Origin: Moduliflexus sp964602655 | GTDB lineage: Bacteria; Moduliflexota; Moduliflexia; Moduliflexales; Moduliflexaceae | Assembly: GCA_964602655.1 (NCBI GenBank) | Contig: CAZRSF010000030.1 | Coordinates: forward strand, 3,813-67,812 | Length of the DNA stretch: 64,000 bases | Direction: 5' to 3' | In this document: in pieces, positions 8,988-17,608 of the stretch | How the letters are laid out: each line of letters opens with the position of its first letter | Position numbering within the stretch: the stretch's first letter is position 1 | The notes under the pieces: generated by a model | Seen by the model: the letters and a program-made list of their open reading frames with translations, nothing else | Database searches by the model: none | What the model was told of the DNA's origin: nothing | Translations under genes and position numbers: made by a program

Positions 8988-9048
8988 AATAATGTTGCGC
9001 GGATCATTTCACTCTTTTATTAATCAACCTAAGCATGGAGGATAGAGT

Positions 9049-10338
9049 ATGATTCTCAAACGTGGATGGATTGTTGCATTAGTGTTAGTGGGGAGCATGG
9101 TGAGCGCATTGGCTGCATGGGCAGAACCGAGCGGCGAAATTACGATCTGGGGCTGGCCGACGCATGACAAAGCGTATGAGACGATGATTGCCGGATTCAA
9201 TGAAAAGTACCCGAATATCAGCGTGAAATGGGAGATGGTGCCAGAAACGGCGAATGCCTTATCAACGGCGATTGCCGCTGGCGATGGCCTGCCGGACGTG
9301 ACTGCCATTGAGATCAATCATATTGACCGATTCGTATTTCAAGGCGGATTTGTCGATCTGCTGTAGCCGCCATATAATGCCGGTCAATATCAGAAAGATT
9401 TCGTGCCTTACAAATGGGCGCAAGCCACGACGCCCGACGGCAAACTCTTTGCGTTGCCCTGGGATATCGGCCCGGCCTCCATGTTTTATCGTCGCGACAT
9501 TTTCGAAAAGGCTGGATTGCCGTCTGATCCAGAATCAGTCGCCAAGATGTTGAGCACCTGGAAAGGGTATATCGAAACCGGCAAAAAAGTCGCAAAACCA
9601 GAGGAAAACCTCTTCTGGACGGATAACGCCAGCGAAATCCCGTATATCTATTACGCGCATAAAAACTTCTTTGACGAAGACTATAACCTTGCGATCAATA
9701 ACCCCAAAACGCTGGAAGTGCTGCAATACGCCAAAGAAATCCGCGATGCCAATATGGATGCGAAATCCGTACTCTGGGCGGAAGAATGGTATGCCTCCAT
9801 TCGCGAAGGACACATTGCGACCTTGATTTCCGGCTGCTGGTTCGGCGCGATGTTGAAAACCTTTGTCGATCCGGAGGGCGCGGGACGCTGGGGCATCGTG
9901 CCGATTCCTGATGACCCGTTGCAGAACTGGGGCGGATCATTTTTAGCGATTCCCGAAAAAGCGCCGAATAAAGAAGCCGCCTGGGCGTTCGTCGAATATT
10001 GCCTTGCCACGAAACGCGCGCAAAATGAAATGTTCACGTTAGATTATTTCCCTGCCTACATGCCCGCCTGGGACGATCCGATGTATCAAGAAGGCGACCC
10101 CTATTTCGCCGGACAGAAAACGCGCGAAATGTGGACGAAGATCGCGACCTCGCCTGGCAAAATTTTCACCACGCCGATGGACGCTGCCGCAGAGCAAGCC
10201 TTCATGGCAGAAGTGAACAAAATGTTGAACGAAGGGCTTGATCCGCAAGCCACGATTGCCAGCATTGAAAAAGCCATTACCGAGCAGACCTCGCAAGACC
10301 GCGAAGTCGCGCTGGAAATGCTGAAGAAGAAAAAATAA
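9049..10338 (+). pseudogene. Sugar ABC transporter solute-binding protein, interrupted by one TAG
   Basis: First of two tandem genes for an extracellular sugar-binding protein (family 1, UgpB/MalE-like). A signal peptide is present (to about AAWAEPSGE). The frame is open from 9049 except for a TAG at 9364-9366, where the neighbouring copy has CAG (Gln). The frame before and after the stop is the same, and the remainder stays roughly nine-tenths identical to the copy at 10518, so one C-to-T change explains the break. The copy is also two residues shorter near residue 65. A restart at the GTG at 9403 would lack a signal peptide. It is most likely a recently broken duplicate. Read-through or a sequence error is possible, although TAG is used as a normal stop elsewhere in the window. 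Confidence 0.85.
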
Positions 10339-10370
10339 TTTCGCCAGCATTTTTCAGGATTGAACGGTAC

Positions 10371-10403
10371 GCGCCTCGCAGGTCTTCAACGTCTGTGAGG
10401 CGC
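10371..10403. repeat. Hairpin between the two solute-binding genes
   Basis: GCGCCTC and its complement GAGGCGC enclose a partly paired interior. It lies 33 bases after the stop of the first copy and could act as a weak terminator or an RNA-protecting stem. Confidence 0.5.
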
Positions 10404-10517
10404 CACCATCGCGCATCCAACGACTACGTTTGCACGTTTAACATGACGAGTTGATTCATACCCCCGAACACTTGCAAGAATACTGCGATCAAAAACGCGT
10501 TTCAAAGGAGAAATTTC

Positions 10518-11837
10518 ATGAGAAAAACAGGTCTCTCGTTATGCGCCCGCGCGGCGCTCGTGACAATCGCTGCGGCGATGGCGATCATATCTTCTGCCGG
10601 AGCGTTCGCGGCAGAGAAACCCTCTGGGGAAGTTGTCGTGTGGGGCTGGCCGACGCATGATAAAGCGTATGAGGCCATGATTGCCGGATTTAACGAGCAG
10701 TATCCCGATATTACGGTCAAATGGGAAATGATGTCCGCTGAGGAGATGTATAACGCCTTATCAACGGCGATTGCTGCTGGCGACGGTCTGCCGGATGTGA
10801 CGGCGATTGAGATTAACGATATTGACCGCTTTGTCTTTCAAGGCGGATTCGAAGACTTGCTTCAGCCGCCCTACGATGCTGGCCGATATAAAGATGATTT
10901 CGTCCCGTATAAATGGGCGCAAGCCACGACGCCCGACGGAAAATTATTCGCCTTTCCCTGGGATATTGGCCCGGCCTCGATGTTCTACCGCCGCGATATT
11001 TTCGAGAAAGCCGGATTGCCGTCAGACCCGGAATCGGTGGCCAAGATGTTGAGCACCTGGAAAGGGTATATCGAAACGGGCAAAAAAGTCGCAAAACCAG
11101 AAGAAAACCTGTTCTGGACGGATAATGCCAGCGAAATTCCGTATATCTATTATGCCCATAAAAATATCTTTGATGAACAGTACAACCTCGCCATCAATAC
11201 CCCGAAAACCCTTGAATTATTGCAGTATGCCAAAGAACTCCGCGACGCGAAGATGGACGCAAAATTAGTGTTGTGGACAGAAGAATGGTATGCCTCAATC
11301 AGGGAAGGACAAATTGCCACGTTAATTTCCGGCTGCTGGTTTGGCGCGATGCTGAAAACCTTTATCGATCCAGACGGCGCAGGCCATTGGGGGATCGTGC
11401 CGGTTCCTCAAGACCCGTTGCAGAACTGGGGCGGCTCCTTCTTGGCGATCCCTGAAAAAGCGCAGAATAAAGAGGCGGCCTGGGCATTTGTCGAGTATTG
11501 TTTGGCGACAAAACGCGCGCAAAATGAAATGTTCGCCCTGGATTATTTCCCTGCCTACATGCCAGCCTGGGACGATCCGATGTATCAGGAAGGCGATCCG
11601 TATTTTGGCGGCCAGAAAACGCGCGAACTCTGGACGAAGATTGCGACCTCGCCGGGCAAAATTTTCACCACGCCGATGGATGCCGCCGCAGAAGATGCCT
11701 TGATGGCAGAAATCGGCAGAATGTTGAACGAGGGGCTTGATCCGCAAACCACGATTGCGAACGCGGAAAAAGCTATTACCGAGCAGACAGCGCAAGATCG
11801 CGAAGCCGTTCTGAAAATGCTGAACACGAAACAATAG
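10518..11837 (+). CDS. Sugar ABC transporter solute-binding protein
   Basis: 439-residue secreted binding protein of the extracellular family 1 type, the substrate receptor of a sugar importer in the periplasm. It has a signal peptide (hydrophobic run ending SAGAFAAEKPSG) and AAGGAG 9 bases before the ATG. Family landmarks include VVVWGWPTHDKAYEAMIAGFNEQYPDI at the first lobe, AIAAGDGLPDVTAIE, FPWDIGPASMFYRRDIFEKAG and GGSFLAIPEKAQNKEAAWAFVEY. It is the intact copy of a tandem duplication whose first member carries a nonsense codon. Two permease genes follow. With the LacI regulator and the GH42 enzyme, the ligand is probably a beta-galactoside oligosaccharide; this is inference. Confidence 0.95.
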   Translation: MRKTGLSLCARAALVTIAAAMAIISSAGAFAAEKPSGEVVVWGWPTHDKAYEAMIAGFNEQYPDITVKWEMMSAEEMYNALSTAIAAGDGLPDVTAIEINDIDRFVFQGGFEDLLQPPYDAGRYKDDFVPYKWAQATTPDGKLFAFPWDIGPASMFYRRDIFEKAGLPSDPESVAKMLSTWKGYIETGKKVAKPEENLFWTDNASEIPYIYYAHKNIFDEQYNLAINTPKTLELLQYAKELRDAKMDAKLVLWTEEWYASIREGQIATLISGCWFGAMLKTFIDPDGAGHWGIVPVPQDPLQNWGGSFLAIPEKAQNKEAAWAFVEYCLATKRAQNEMFALDYFPAYMPAWDDPMYQEGDPYFGGQKTRELWTKIATSPGKIFTTPMDAAAEDALMAEIGRMLNEGLDPQTTIANAEKAITEQTAQDREAVLKMLNTKQ

Positions 11838-11848
11838 TCATCATGAGA

Positions 11849-11872
11849 GAACGGCGGGAAACACCGCCGTTC
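11849..11872 (+). repeat. Intercistronic stem-loop after the binding-protein gene
   Basis: GAACGGCGG pairs with CCGCCGTTC around a GAAACA loop, followed by TTCT. Such stems behind the binding-protein gene commonly protect the upstream message or reduce expression of the permeases. Confidence 0.7.
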
Positions 11873-11895
11873 TTCTGCTTGCGAAGGAGACCGCT

Positions 11896-12822
11896 ATGAA
11901 CGCGCAACAACAAGATCATGTCCGATACGATCTCTGGCATGACATCAAAAAACATTGGGTCGCGTATGTCTATATCTCGCCGTTTTACATTCTTTTCGCA
12001 ATTTTTGGCGCCTTCCCCATACTCTTTTCTTTTTATCTCAGTTTTCAGCAATGGCGCGGCAATGGCCCGATGACATTTATCGGATTAAAAAACTACTCCG
12101 ATGTCTTTCATGATCCATTATTCTGGAACTCTTTTTGGAATACGGCGGTCATTTGGATTGGCGCGCATGTGCCAATGCTCTCACTCGCCTTGATTTTAGC
12201 ATTTATCCTCAACTCCGGCCTCGTCAAATTCAGCGATTTCTTTAAAACGGTGTATTTTACGCCGATGGTGACATCTTCGGTGGCGGTGTCGCTCGTGTTT
12301 ATGACCATGTACGGCTTGCGGTTCGGCTTGATCAACGCGACGTTGAAAGCAATCGGCTTGCCGACGATTGATTGGTGGGGCGGCTCAGGATTCTGGATCA
12401 AGCCCGCAATCATCTTTTTATTTATCTGGCGCTGGACGGGTTGGAACATGGTCATCTATCTCGCCGGATTGCAGGGGATTGATAATGAATTATATGAAGC
12501 AGCAAGAATTGACGGCGCAAGCATGTCGCAAGTGTTCTGGCATATCACTCTGCCGCTATTGCGCCCGGTGATTCTCTTTTCCGTGATTTTATCGTTCATC
12601 GGCGGAATCACCGTCTTTGACGAACCCTACATTCTCACATCAGGCCAGACCTTAGGCGGCACGAATCACGCCGGATTAACGTTAGCGTATTATTTGTATA
12701 ATATGGCGTTTACGCGCGGACATTTAGGGTATGCCTCAGCATTGGCCTATATCATCTGTGCGATCATTATCACGCTGTCCGTCTCGAATATGAAAATATT
12801 CGGCAAATCCGACAATGCGTAA
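11896..12822 (+). CDS. Sugar ABC transporter permease (MalF/UgpA type)
   Basis: 308-residue inner-membrane permease with about six membrane segments. The EAA-loop region reads ELYEAARIDGASMSQVFWHITLPLLRP near residue 200, the site that docks the ATPase. AAGGAG lies upstream of the ATG. It pairs with the second permease at 12850 to form the membrane channel for the binding protein encoded upstream. No ATP-binding subunit is encoded in the operon, so a shared MsmX/UgpC-like ATPase encoded elsewhere must be assumed. Confidence 0.95.
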   Translation: MNAQQQDHVRYDLWHDIKKHWVAYVYISPFYILFAIFGAFPILFSFYLSFQQWRGNGPMTFIGLKNYSDVFHDPLFWNSFWNTAVIWIGAHVPMLSLALILAFILNSGLVKFSDFFKTVYFTPMVTSSVAVSLVFMTMYGLRFGLINATLKAIGLPTIDWWGGSGFWIKPAIIFLFIWRWTGWNMVIYLAGLQGIDNELYEAARIDGASMSQVFWHITLPLLRPVILFSVILSFIGGITVFDEPYILTSGQTLGGTNHAGLTLAYYLYNMAFTRGHLGYASALAYIICAIIITLSVSNMKIFGKSDNA

Positions 12823-12849
12823 AAAATCTGAGGGAGGATTGTAGAGACT

Positions 12850-13716
12850 ATGAAGCACGACCATAAGCTGCGCGAACAGTCGAAATTCTCGAAAAACATC
12901 ACGAAAATCGTCATGTATCTATTTTTGATTATCGGAGCGATTCTGTCATTTCTCCCATTTTATTGGATGCTGACTCTGGCGACGCTCGATTCGAAAGCCA
13001 TTTTCCAATTTCCGCCGCCGCTGCTTCCAGGCCATAACACGCTCATCAATTATAAAAACATGATGACCGTCATCCCATTCTGGCGGAATTTGTTCAACAG
13101 CGCGTTCGTCGCCACATGCGTCACCGGCCTGACGCTGCTCTTCTGCTCGATGGGCGGATTTGCGTTCGCGATGTATAAATTCCCAGGGCGAAATAAATTA
13201 TTTGCGCTGATGCTGAGCACCATGATGATTCCGGGACTCGTTCAATTGATTCCCTGGTTCATCATTATCAGCCGCCTGAAATGGATTAACCATCTCGAAG
13301 CCCTGATTATTCCGAGCGCCGTGACCGCGTTCGGCATCTTCTGGATGCGGCAGTATATCGCCGCCAACATCCCCGCCGAGTTGTTAGACGCGGCGCGGAT
13401 TGACGGATGCCCGGAGTTTACGATTTTTTTCCGCGTAATTGCCCCGTTGCTCAGCCCGGCGTATGGCGCGTTAGGCATCATGACGTTTATGGGCAGTTGG
13501 AACAATTTCCTGTATCCGCTGACCGTGCTGCGAAAAAAGGACGTGGCGACGCTGCCGATTGCCTTGCAGTTGTTGCGCGGCGATCCGTATCGCGGCGGCG
13601 ACTACGGCGTTTTGATGTTCGGCACGGCGCTCGCCATGCTGCCGATTCTGATCGTCTTCTGGGCGGCTTCGCGTAAATTCATCGCCGGACTGACCGCCGG
13701 AGCGCTCAAAGGGTAG
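12850..13716 (+). CDS. Sugar ABC transporter permease (MalG/UgpE type)
   Basis: 288-residue partner permease with six predicted membrane segments. The EAA-loop reads ELLDAARIDGCPEFTIFFRVIAPLLSPA near residue 180, and the C-terminal AASRKFIAGLTAGALKG is typical of the MalG/UgpE group. It follows the first permease by 27 bases in the same operon. The downstream gene is the GH42 beta-galactosidase, separated by a 244-base gap filled with palindromes that may set a lower expression level for the enzyme. Confidence 0.95.
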   Translation: MKHDHKLREQSKFSKNITKIVMYLFLIIGAILSFLPFYWMLTLATLDSKAIFQFPPPLLPGHNTLINYKNMMTVIPFWRNLFNSAFVATCVTGLTLLFCSMGGFAFAMYKFPGRNKLFALMLSTMMIPGLVQLIPWFIIISRLKWINHLEALIIPSAVTAFGIFWMRQYIAANIPAELLDAARIDGCPEFTIFFRVIAPLLSPAYGALGIMTFMGSWNNFLYPLTVLRKKDVATLPIALQLLRGDPYRGGDYGVLMFGTALAMLPILIVFWAASRKFIAGLTAGALKG

Positions 13717-13774
13717 ATGTATTTATTCTGCGCCTTCAGGCGTAAAATTCGTGTTTGCCCTGAACGAGCAGAAG

Positions 13775-13916
13775 AATACAGCCTGAGGATTGATCCTCAG
13801 GAACAGTCTCCCGCACAGATGCGCCCTGAAGGGGCGCAAGAAACGCATCCACCGCCCTTTCAGGGCGAGCGGTTTCTGATGTATCGTTTCCTGGGGATGA
13901 ATCCCCAGGCTGTATT
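13775..13916. repeat. 142-bp element bounded by 27-bp imperfect inverted repeats
   Basis: The left arm begins AATACAGCCTGAGG and contains the palindrome CCTGAGGATTGATCCTCAGG. The right arm (13890-13916) is its inverted copy, with CCTGGGGATGAATCCCCAGG, and the two differ at about four positions. Between them are further small palindromes (GCGCCCTGAAGGGGCGC; GCCCTTTCAGGGC follows outside). It lies between the permease and GH42 genes and carries no reading frame of note. Confidence 0.7.
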
Positions 13917-13960
13917 ACTGAGCCCTTTCAGGGCAAAACCTTTGTTCGAAGGAATCAATT

Positions 13961-16045
13961 ATGCGACAATCATATCCCCCGATCAATCCGAAGTATCCGC
14001 ATTTTCTGCATGGCGGCGATTATAATCCGGATCAATGGAAAGAGACGCCGGACATTTGGGACGAAGACATGCGGCTGATGAAGCTCGCGCATTGCAACGC
14101 CATGTCCATCGCCATTTTCTCATGGACGGCGCTTGAGCCGGAAGAAGGCCGTTTCGAATTCGGCTGGCTCGATACGATCATGGACAAATTAGCGAAAAAC
14201 GGCGCGTATGCCGTGTTAGCGACGCCGAGCGGAGCGCGTCCGGCCTGGATGTCTCAGAAATACCCGGAAGTCTTGCGCGTGCAGGCCAATCGCGTTAGAA
14301 ATCTACACGGCCAGCGCCATAATCATTGTTTCACTTCGCCAGTCTATCGCGAGAAATGCCAGATCATCAACCGCAAGTTAGCGGAACGCTATAAAAATCA
14401 TCCGGCCTTGCTCGTCTGGCACATTTCCAACGAATACGGCGGCGATTGCCATTGTCCGCTCTGTCAGGATGCCTTCCGAATCTGGCTGCAAAAGAAATAT
14501 GACGGCAGTTTGGATAAGCTGAATCATGCCTGGTGGACGGGCTTTTGGAGTCATCTTTACACCGATTGGTCGCAGGTCGAATCGCCCGCGCCGCACGGCG
14601 AAATGACGGTGCATGGGCAGAATCTCGACTGGAAACGTTTTGTCACGGCGCAAACCGTAGATTTTTACAAACAGGAAATCGTTCCGCTGCGGGAATTGAC
14701 GCCAGATACGCCGATTACAACGAATTTGATGGGAACGTATCCGGGATTGGATTACTGGAAGATCGCGCCGGAATTGGATGTGATTTCCTGGGACAGCTAC
14801 CCGCGCTGGCATGGCGACACGCCTGATCCTGAGTTAGCCTGCGAAATCGCGTTTCACCATGACCTCAACCGCTCGCTCAAAGGCGGGCAGCCGTTCATGC
14901 TGATGGAAAGCACGCCCACCATGACCAACTGGCAGCCGGTGGCGAAATTGAAACGTCCGGGCATGCATCTGCTCTCCTCCCTGCAAGCGGTTGCGCACGG
15001 TTCGGAGACAGTGCAATATTTCCAATGGCGCAAAAGTCGCGGTTCATGCGAGAAATTGCACGGCGCAGTAGTAGATCATGCCGGGCATGAGCATACCAGA
15101 ATCTTCCGTGAAATCGCCGATGTCGGGCGGTTGCTCGAAAAACTCGATGACGTGATCGGCACGACGACGCGCCCGGAAGTCGCCGTGATTTTCGATTGGG
15201 AAAATCGCTGGGCGATTGAAGACGCCTTTGGTCCGCGCCGCGAGAAAAAGGATTATTTGGAAACCTGTATCGCGCATTATCGCGCCTTCTGGCGGCAGGG
15301 CGTTCCGGTAGATGTCATCAACATGGACTGCGATTTTTCAAGCTACAAAGTGCTGATTGCGCCGATGCTCTATATGGTCAGGCCGGGCGTGGCGCAGCGC
15401 ATCGAGCAATTTGTCGCGGCAGGCGGCACGTTTATCGCCACCTATTGGAGCGGTATCGCTGATGAAAACGATCTCTGCTTTTTAGGCGGATTTCCCGGCC
15501 CGTTACGCCGCATACTCGGCATCTGGTCAGAAGAACTTGACGCCCTCTATGACCGCGACAGCAACGTGCTGAATTTCCTTCCCGGCAATGCATTGGGGCT
15601 GTCCGGCGACTATGGCATCAGCATTTTCTGCGACCTGATTCATACCGAAACCGCGACAACGCTGGCGACATATCAAGAGGATTTTTATGCCGGACGCCCG
15701 GCGCTGACTGTAAACACATTCGGGCAGGGGCAGGCGTATTACGTCGCCGCCAGAACCGAAAATCGTTTTCTTGAAGATTTTTACGGGCAAATTATGACGC
15801 AGCGCGGCCTGCAACGCTCACTGAATGCGCCATTGCCGGAAGGTGTGTCCGTGCAAGCCCGTTCGAACGAAACGCATGATTATCTCTTTTTGATGAATTT
15901 TTCGGCAACAGAACAGATCGTCCTGCTCGGAAAGGCGCGTTTGACCGATATGGAAACCGGCGAGCCGCTGACCAACGCGCTGCGGCTGCCGCCGTATGGC
16001 GTGAAAATCGGGAAACAGACCCGCCACAAAACATCCGAGAATTAA
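13961..16045 (+). CDS. Beta-galactosidase, glycoside hydrolase family 42
   Basis: 694-residue retaining beta-galactosidase that releases galactose from beta-galactosides, probably in the cytoplasm since no signal peptide is seen. The GH42 layout is complete: an N-terminal TIM barrel with HGGDYNPDQW near residue 18, the acid/base glutamate in HISNEYGG, a zinc-cluster-like stretch GDCHCPLCQ, and the nucleophile glutamate in FMLMESTP. A trimerisation domain follows (around AGGTFIATYWSGIAD) and a small C-terminal beta domain. The length matches the family. AAGGAA precedes the ATG. It is the last gene of the LacI-controlled transport operon, which supports import followed by internal hydrolysis of galactosides. 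Confidence 0.96.
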   Translation: MRQSYPPINPKYPHFLHGGDYNPDQWKETPDIWDEDMRLMKLAHCNAMSIAIFSWTALEPEEGRFEFGWLDTIMDKLAKNGAYAVLATPSGARPAWMSQKYPEVLRVQANRVRNLHGQRHNHCFTSPVYREKCQIINRKLAERYKNHPALLVWHISNEYGGDCHCPLCQDAFRIWLQKKYDGSLDKLNHAWWTGFWSHLYTDWSQVESPAPHGEMTVHGQNLDWKRFVTAQTVDFYKQEIVPLRELTPDTPITTNLMGTYPGLDYWKIAPELDVISWDSYPRWHGDTPDPELACEIAFHHDLNRSLKGGQPFMLMESTPTMTNWQPVAKLKRPGMHLLSSLQAVAHGSETVQYFQWRKSRGSCEKLHGAVVDHAGHEHTRIFREIADVGRLLEKLDDVIGTTTRPEVAVIFDWENRWAIEDAFGPRREKKDYLETCIAHYRAFWRQGVPVDVINMDCDFSSYKVLIAPMLYMVRPGVAQRIEQFVAAGGTFIATYWSGIADENDLCFLGGFPGPLRRILGIWSEELDALYDRDSNVLNFLPGNALGLSGDYGISIFCDLIHTETATTLATYQEDFYAGRPALTVNTFGQGQAYYVAARTENRFLEDFYGQIMTQRGLQRSLNAPLPEGVSVQARSNETHDYLFLMNFSATEQIVLLGKARLTDMETGEPLTNALRLPPYGVKIGKQTRHKTSEN

Positions 16046-16063
16046 CCGCAAGGTGATGGAGAG

Positions 16064-16096
16064 CGCTGTCGGGCACGTTCAACGTGTCTGACAGCG
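16064..16096 (+). terminator. Hairpin terminator after GH42 gene (GCTGTCAGACAC family)
   Basis: CGCTGTC(G/A)G(G/A)CACGTT pairs with the following AACGTGTCTGACAGCG, then TTTCTT. It is one of four related palindromes at gene ends (also 43684, 49471, 59805). Confidence 0.7.
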
Positions 16097-16279
16097 TTTC
16101 TTGCGCCCTTCGACTCCACTCGCCCATTTTTTGCAAAAGTCATCAATCAGGAGTGCATGACTTCTGCAAGAGGTCTAATTTCTCTTGACACGTCTTTCGG
16201 AATGTTCGAACATGTTTTCCGAACATAAACCGAGAGAATGTCCCTGATATTTTCAACATCAAATTCGATCACATAAAAT

Positions 16280-16987
16280 ATGGATATGCTCACACCCCGG
16301 AAACCATCCCGCTCATGGCGGCGGACAATCATGCGAGGCGCGCTTATGCTCATGCTGTTCGGCGGCGTTCTTTTTGCGGCGGCGCTGGGAGTCAATCTGT
16401 ATATCACCCGGACGGCGACACCGATGATCTATGCGAACGTCTCGCAGGTTCCGCCAGCCTATACCGCGCTGATTTTGGGCGCGAAAGTGCATGGCGGCGG
16501 ACGCCTGTCGCATATACTGGAAGACCGGGTCATTACCGGCCTGGAACTCTACCGGCGCGGCAAAGTCAAAAAGCTGCTGCTGTCCGGCGATCACGGCCAG
16601 CAGGCGTATGACGAAGTCAATGCCATGCGGGAATATCTGCTTAAAAACGGCGTTCCGGCGCAGGATATTTTTATGGATCATGCCGGATTCGACACCTACA
16701 GCAGCATGTATCGGGCGCGTGACGTGTTTCAGGCGATGGACGTAATTGTCGTGACGCAGGAATTTCATCTGCCCCGCGCCGTCTTCTTAGCGCGTTCGTT
16801 GGGCGTAAACGCCGTCGGCATCGTCGCCGACAGACGCGCATACACGCAAACATCGCGCCTGAAATCGGCAGTGCGCGAGCCATTGGCGCGAGTGAAATCC
16901 TTTGTGGAAGTGATGCTTCGCGCCAAACCGAAATATCTTGGCGACGCCATCCCGATCACCGGCGACGGCAGGCAGACATTGGGGTAA
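16280..16987 (+). CDS. sanA: SanA/YdcF-like DUF218 membrane protein
   Basis: 235 residues with one N-terminal membrane anchor (MRGALMLMLFGGVLFAAALGVNLYI) and a soluble DUF218 domain. Conserved features are AYTALILGAKVHGGGRLS, LELYRRGKVKKLLLSGDHG, EYLLKNGVPAQDIFMDHAGFDTY and VVTQEFHLPRAVFLARSLG. SanA-type proteins are linked to envelope barrier function, for example exclusion of vancomycin at high temperature; their biochemical activity is not settled. No clear ribosome site precedes the ATG, and the frame also holds an ATG two codons later. It may be first in an operon with the Uma2 and metallo-hydrolase genes that follow. Confidence 0.85.
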   Translation: MDMLTPRKPSRSWRRTIMRGALMLMLFGGVLFAAALGVNLYITRTATPMIYANVSQVPPAYTALILGAKVHGGGRLSHILEDRVITGLELYRRGKVKKLLLSGDHGQQAYDEVNAMREYLLKNGVPAQDIFMDHAGFDTYSSMYRARDVFQAMDVIVVTQEFHLPRAVFLARSLGVNAVGIVADRRAYTQTSRLKSAVREPLARVKSFVEVMLRAKPKYLGDAIPITGDGRQTLG

Positions 16988-17017
16988 ATGTGTACAGAAA
17001 CGATGGAGGAACATACC

Positions 17018-17605
17018 ATGAAACAATCTGCTCGAAAAATGACGTATGGCGATTATTTGACCTGGCCTGAAGGCGAACGCTGGGAACTGATTTCCGGCGT
17101 GGCATACGATATGAGTCCCGCCCCCTCGCCGATGCACCAGTATGTGTTAGGCGAATTATTCGCGCAATTACACGCGCTTTCTGCAAATTCGCGCAGCTCC
17201 GTATATCTTGCGCCATTCGATGTCCGTTTTCCTGAAAAAAACGAAAAAGATACCGACATCAGCACCGTCGTCCAGCCTGATATTTCGATTGTCTGCGACG
17301 CCTCGAAAATAGACCGGAAAGGCTGCAAAGGCGCGCCGGATATGGTAATTGAAATTCTCTCGCCTGCGACGGCGAAAAAGGATATGCGGGAAAAATTCCG
17401 CCTGTACGAACGCCACCACGTGAAAGCGTACTGGATTGTCTCTCCGCTTGACGAGATTCTCAACGTCTTTACGCTGAATCAAGACGGCAAATATGGCGAA
17501 GCGGACATTTATACCGCCGACGACCGCGTGCCGGTGAGCGTCTTTCCCGGCGCTGAAATTGACTTAGCGCGGGTCTTTTCCGTGAATCGCGAGGAGGACG
17601 AATAA
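17018..17605 (+). CDS. Uma2-family endonuclease-like protein
   Basis: 195 residues of the Uma2/DUF820 family, which has a PD-(D/E)XK nuclease fold. It starts with KMTYGDYLTWPEGERWELISGVAYDMSPAPSP, the usual opening. The catalytic core is VVQPDISIVCD, then PDMVIEILSPATAKKDMREKFRLYERHHVKAYWIVSP, giving D, E-x-K-like and Y/W positions typical of the family. The ATG at 17018 is preferred over the frame start at 16988 because GGAGGA lies 9 bases before it. The biological role of the family is unknown; copies are numerous in cyanobacteria and some uncultured lineages. It overlaps no neighbour, and the next gene starts 3 bases after its stop. Confidence 0.88.
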   Translation: MKQSARKMTYGDYLTWPEGERWELISGVAYDMSPAPSPMHQYVLGELFAQLHALSANSRSSVYLAPFDVRFPEKNEKDTDISTVVQPDISIVCDASKIDRKGCKGAPDMVIEILSPATAKKDMREKFRLYERHHVKAYWIVSPLDEILNVFTLNQDGKYGEADIYTADDRVPVSVFPGAEIDLARVFSVNREEDE

Positions 17606-17608
17606 CAG

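Larger units (their letters stand above)
8566..9048. other. Divergent regulatory region between lacI-type gene and transporter operon
   Basis: 483 AT-rich bases holding two operator-like palindromes and one good promoter, listed separately. No protein or RNA gene is supported; the only sizeable frame (8777-8989) lacks a ribosome site and family similarity. Confidence 0.6.

Noticed and set aside
9403..10338. Separate gene starting at a GTG after the TAG in the first solute-binding copy
   Set aside because: It would lack the signal peptide, and the frame matches the intact copy on both sides of the stop, so a nonsense mutation explains it better.
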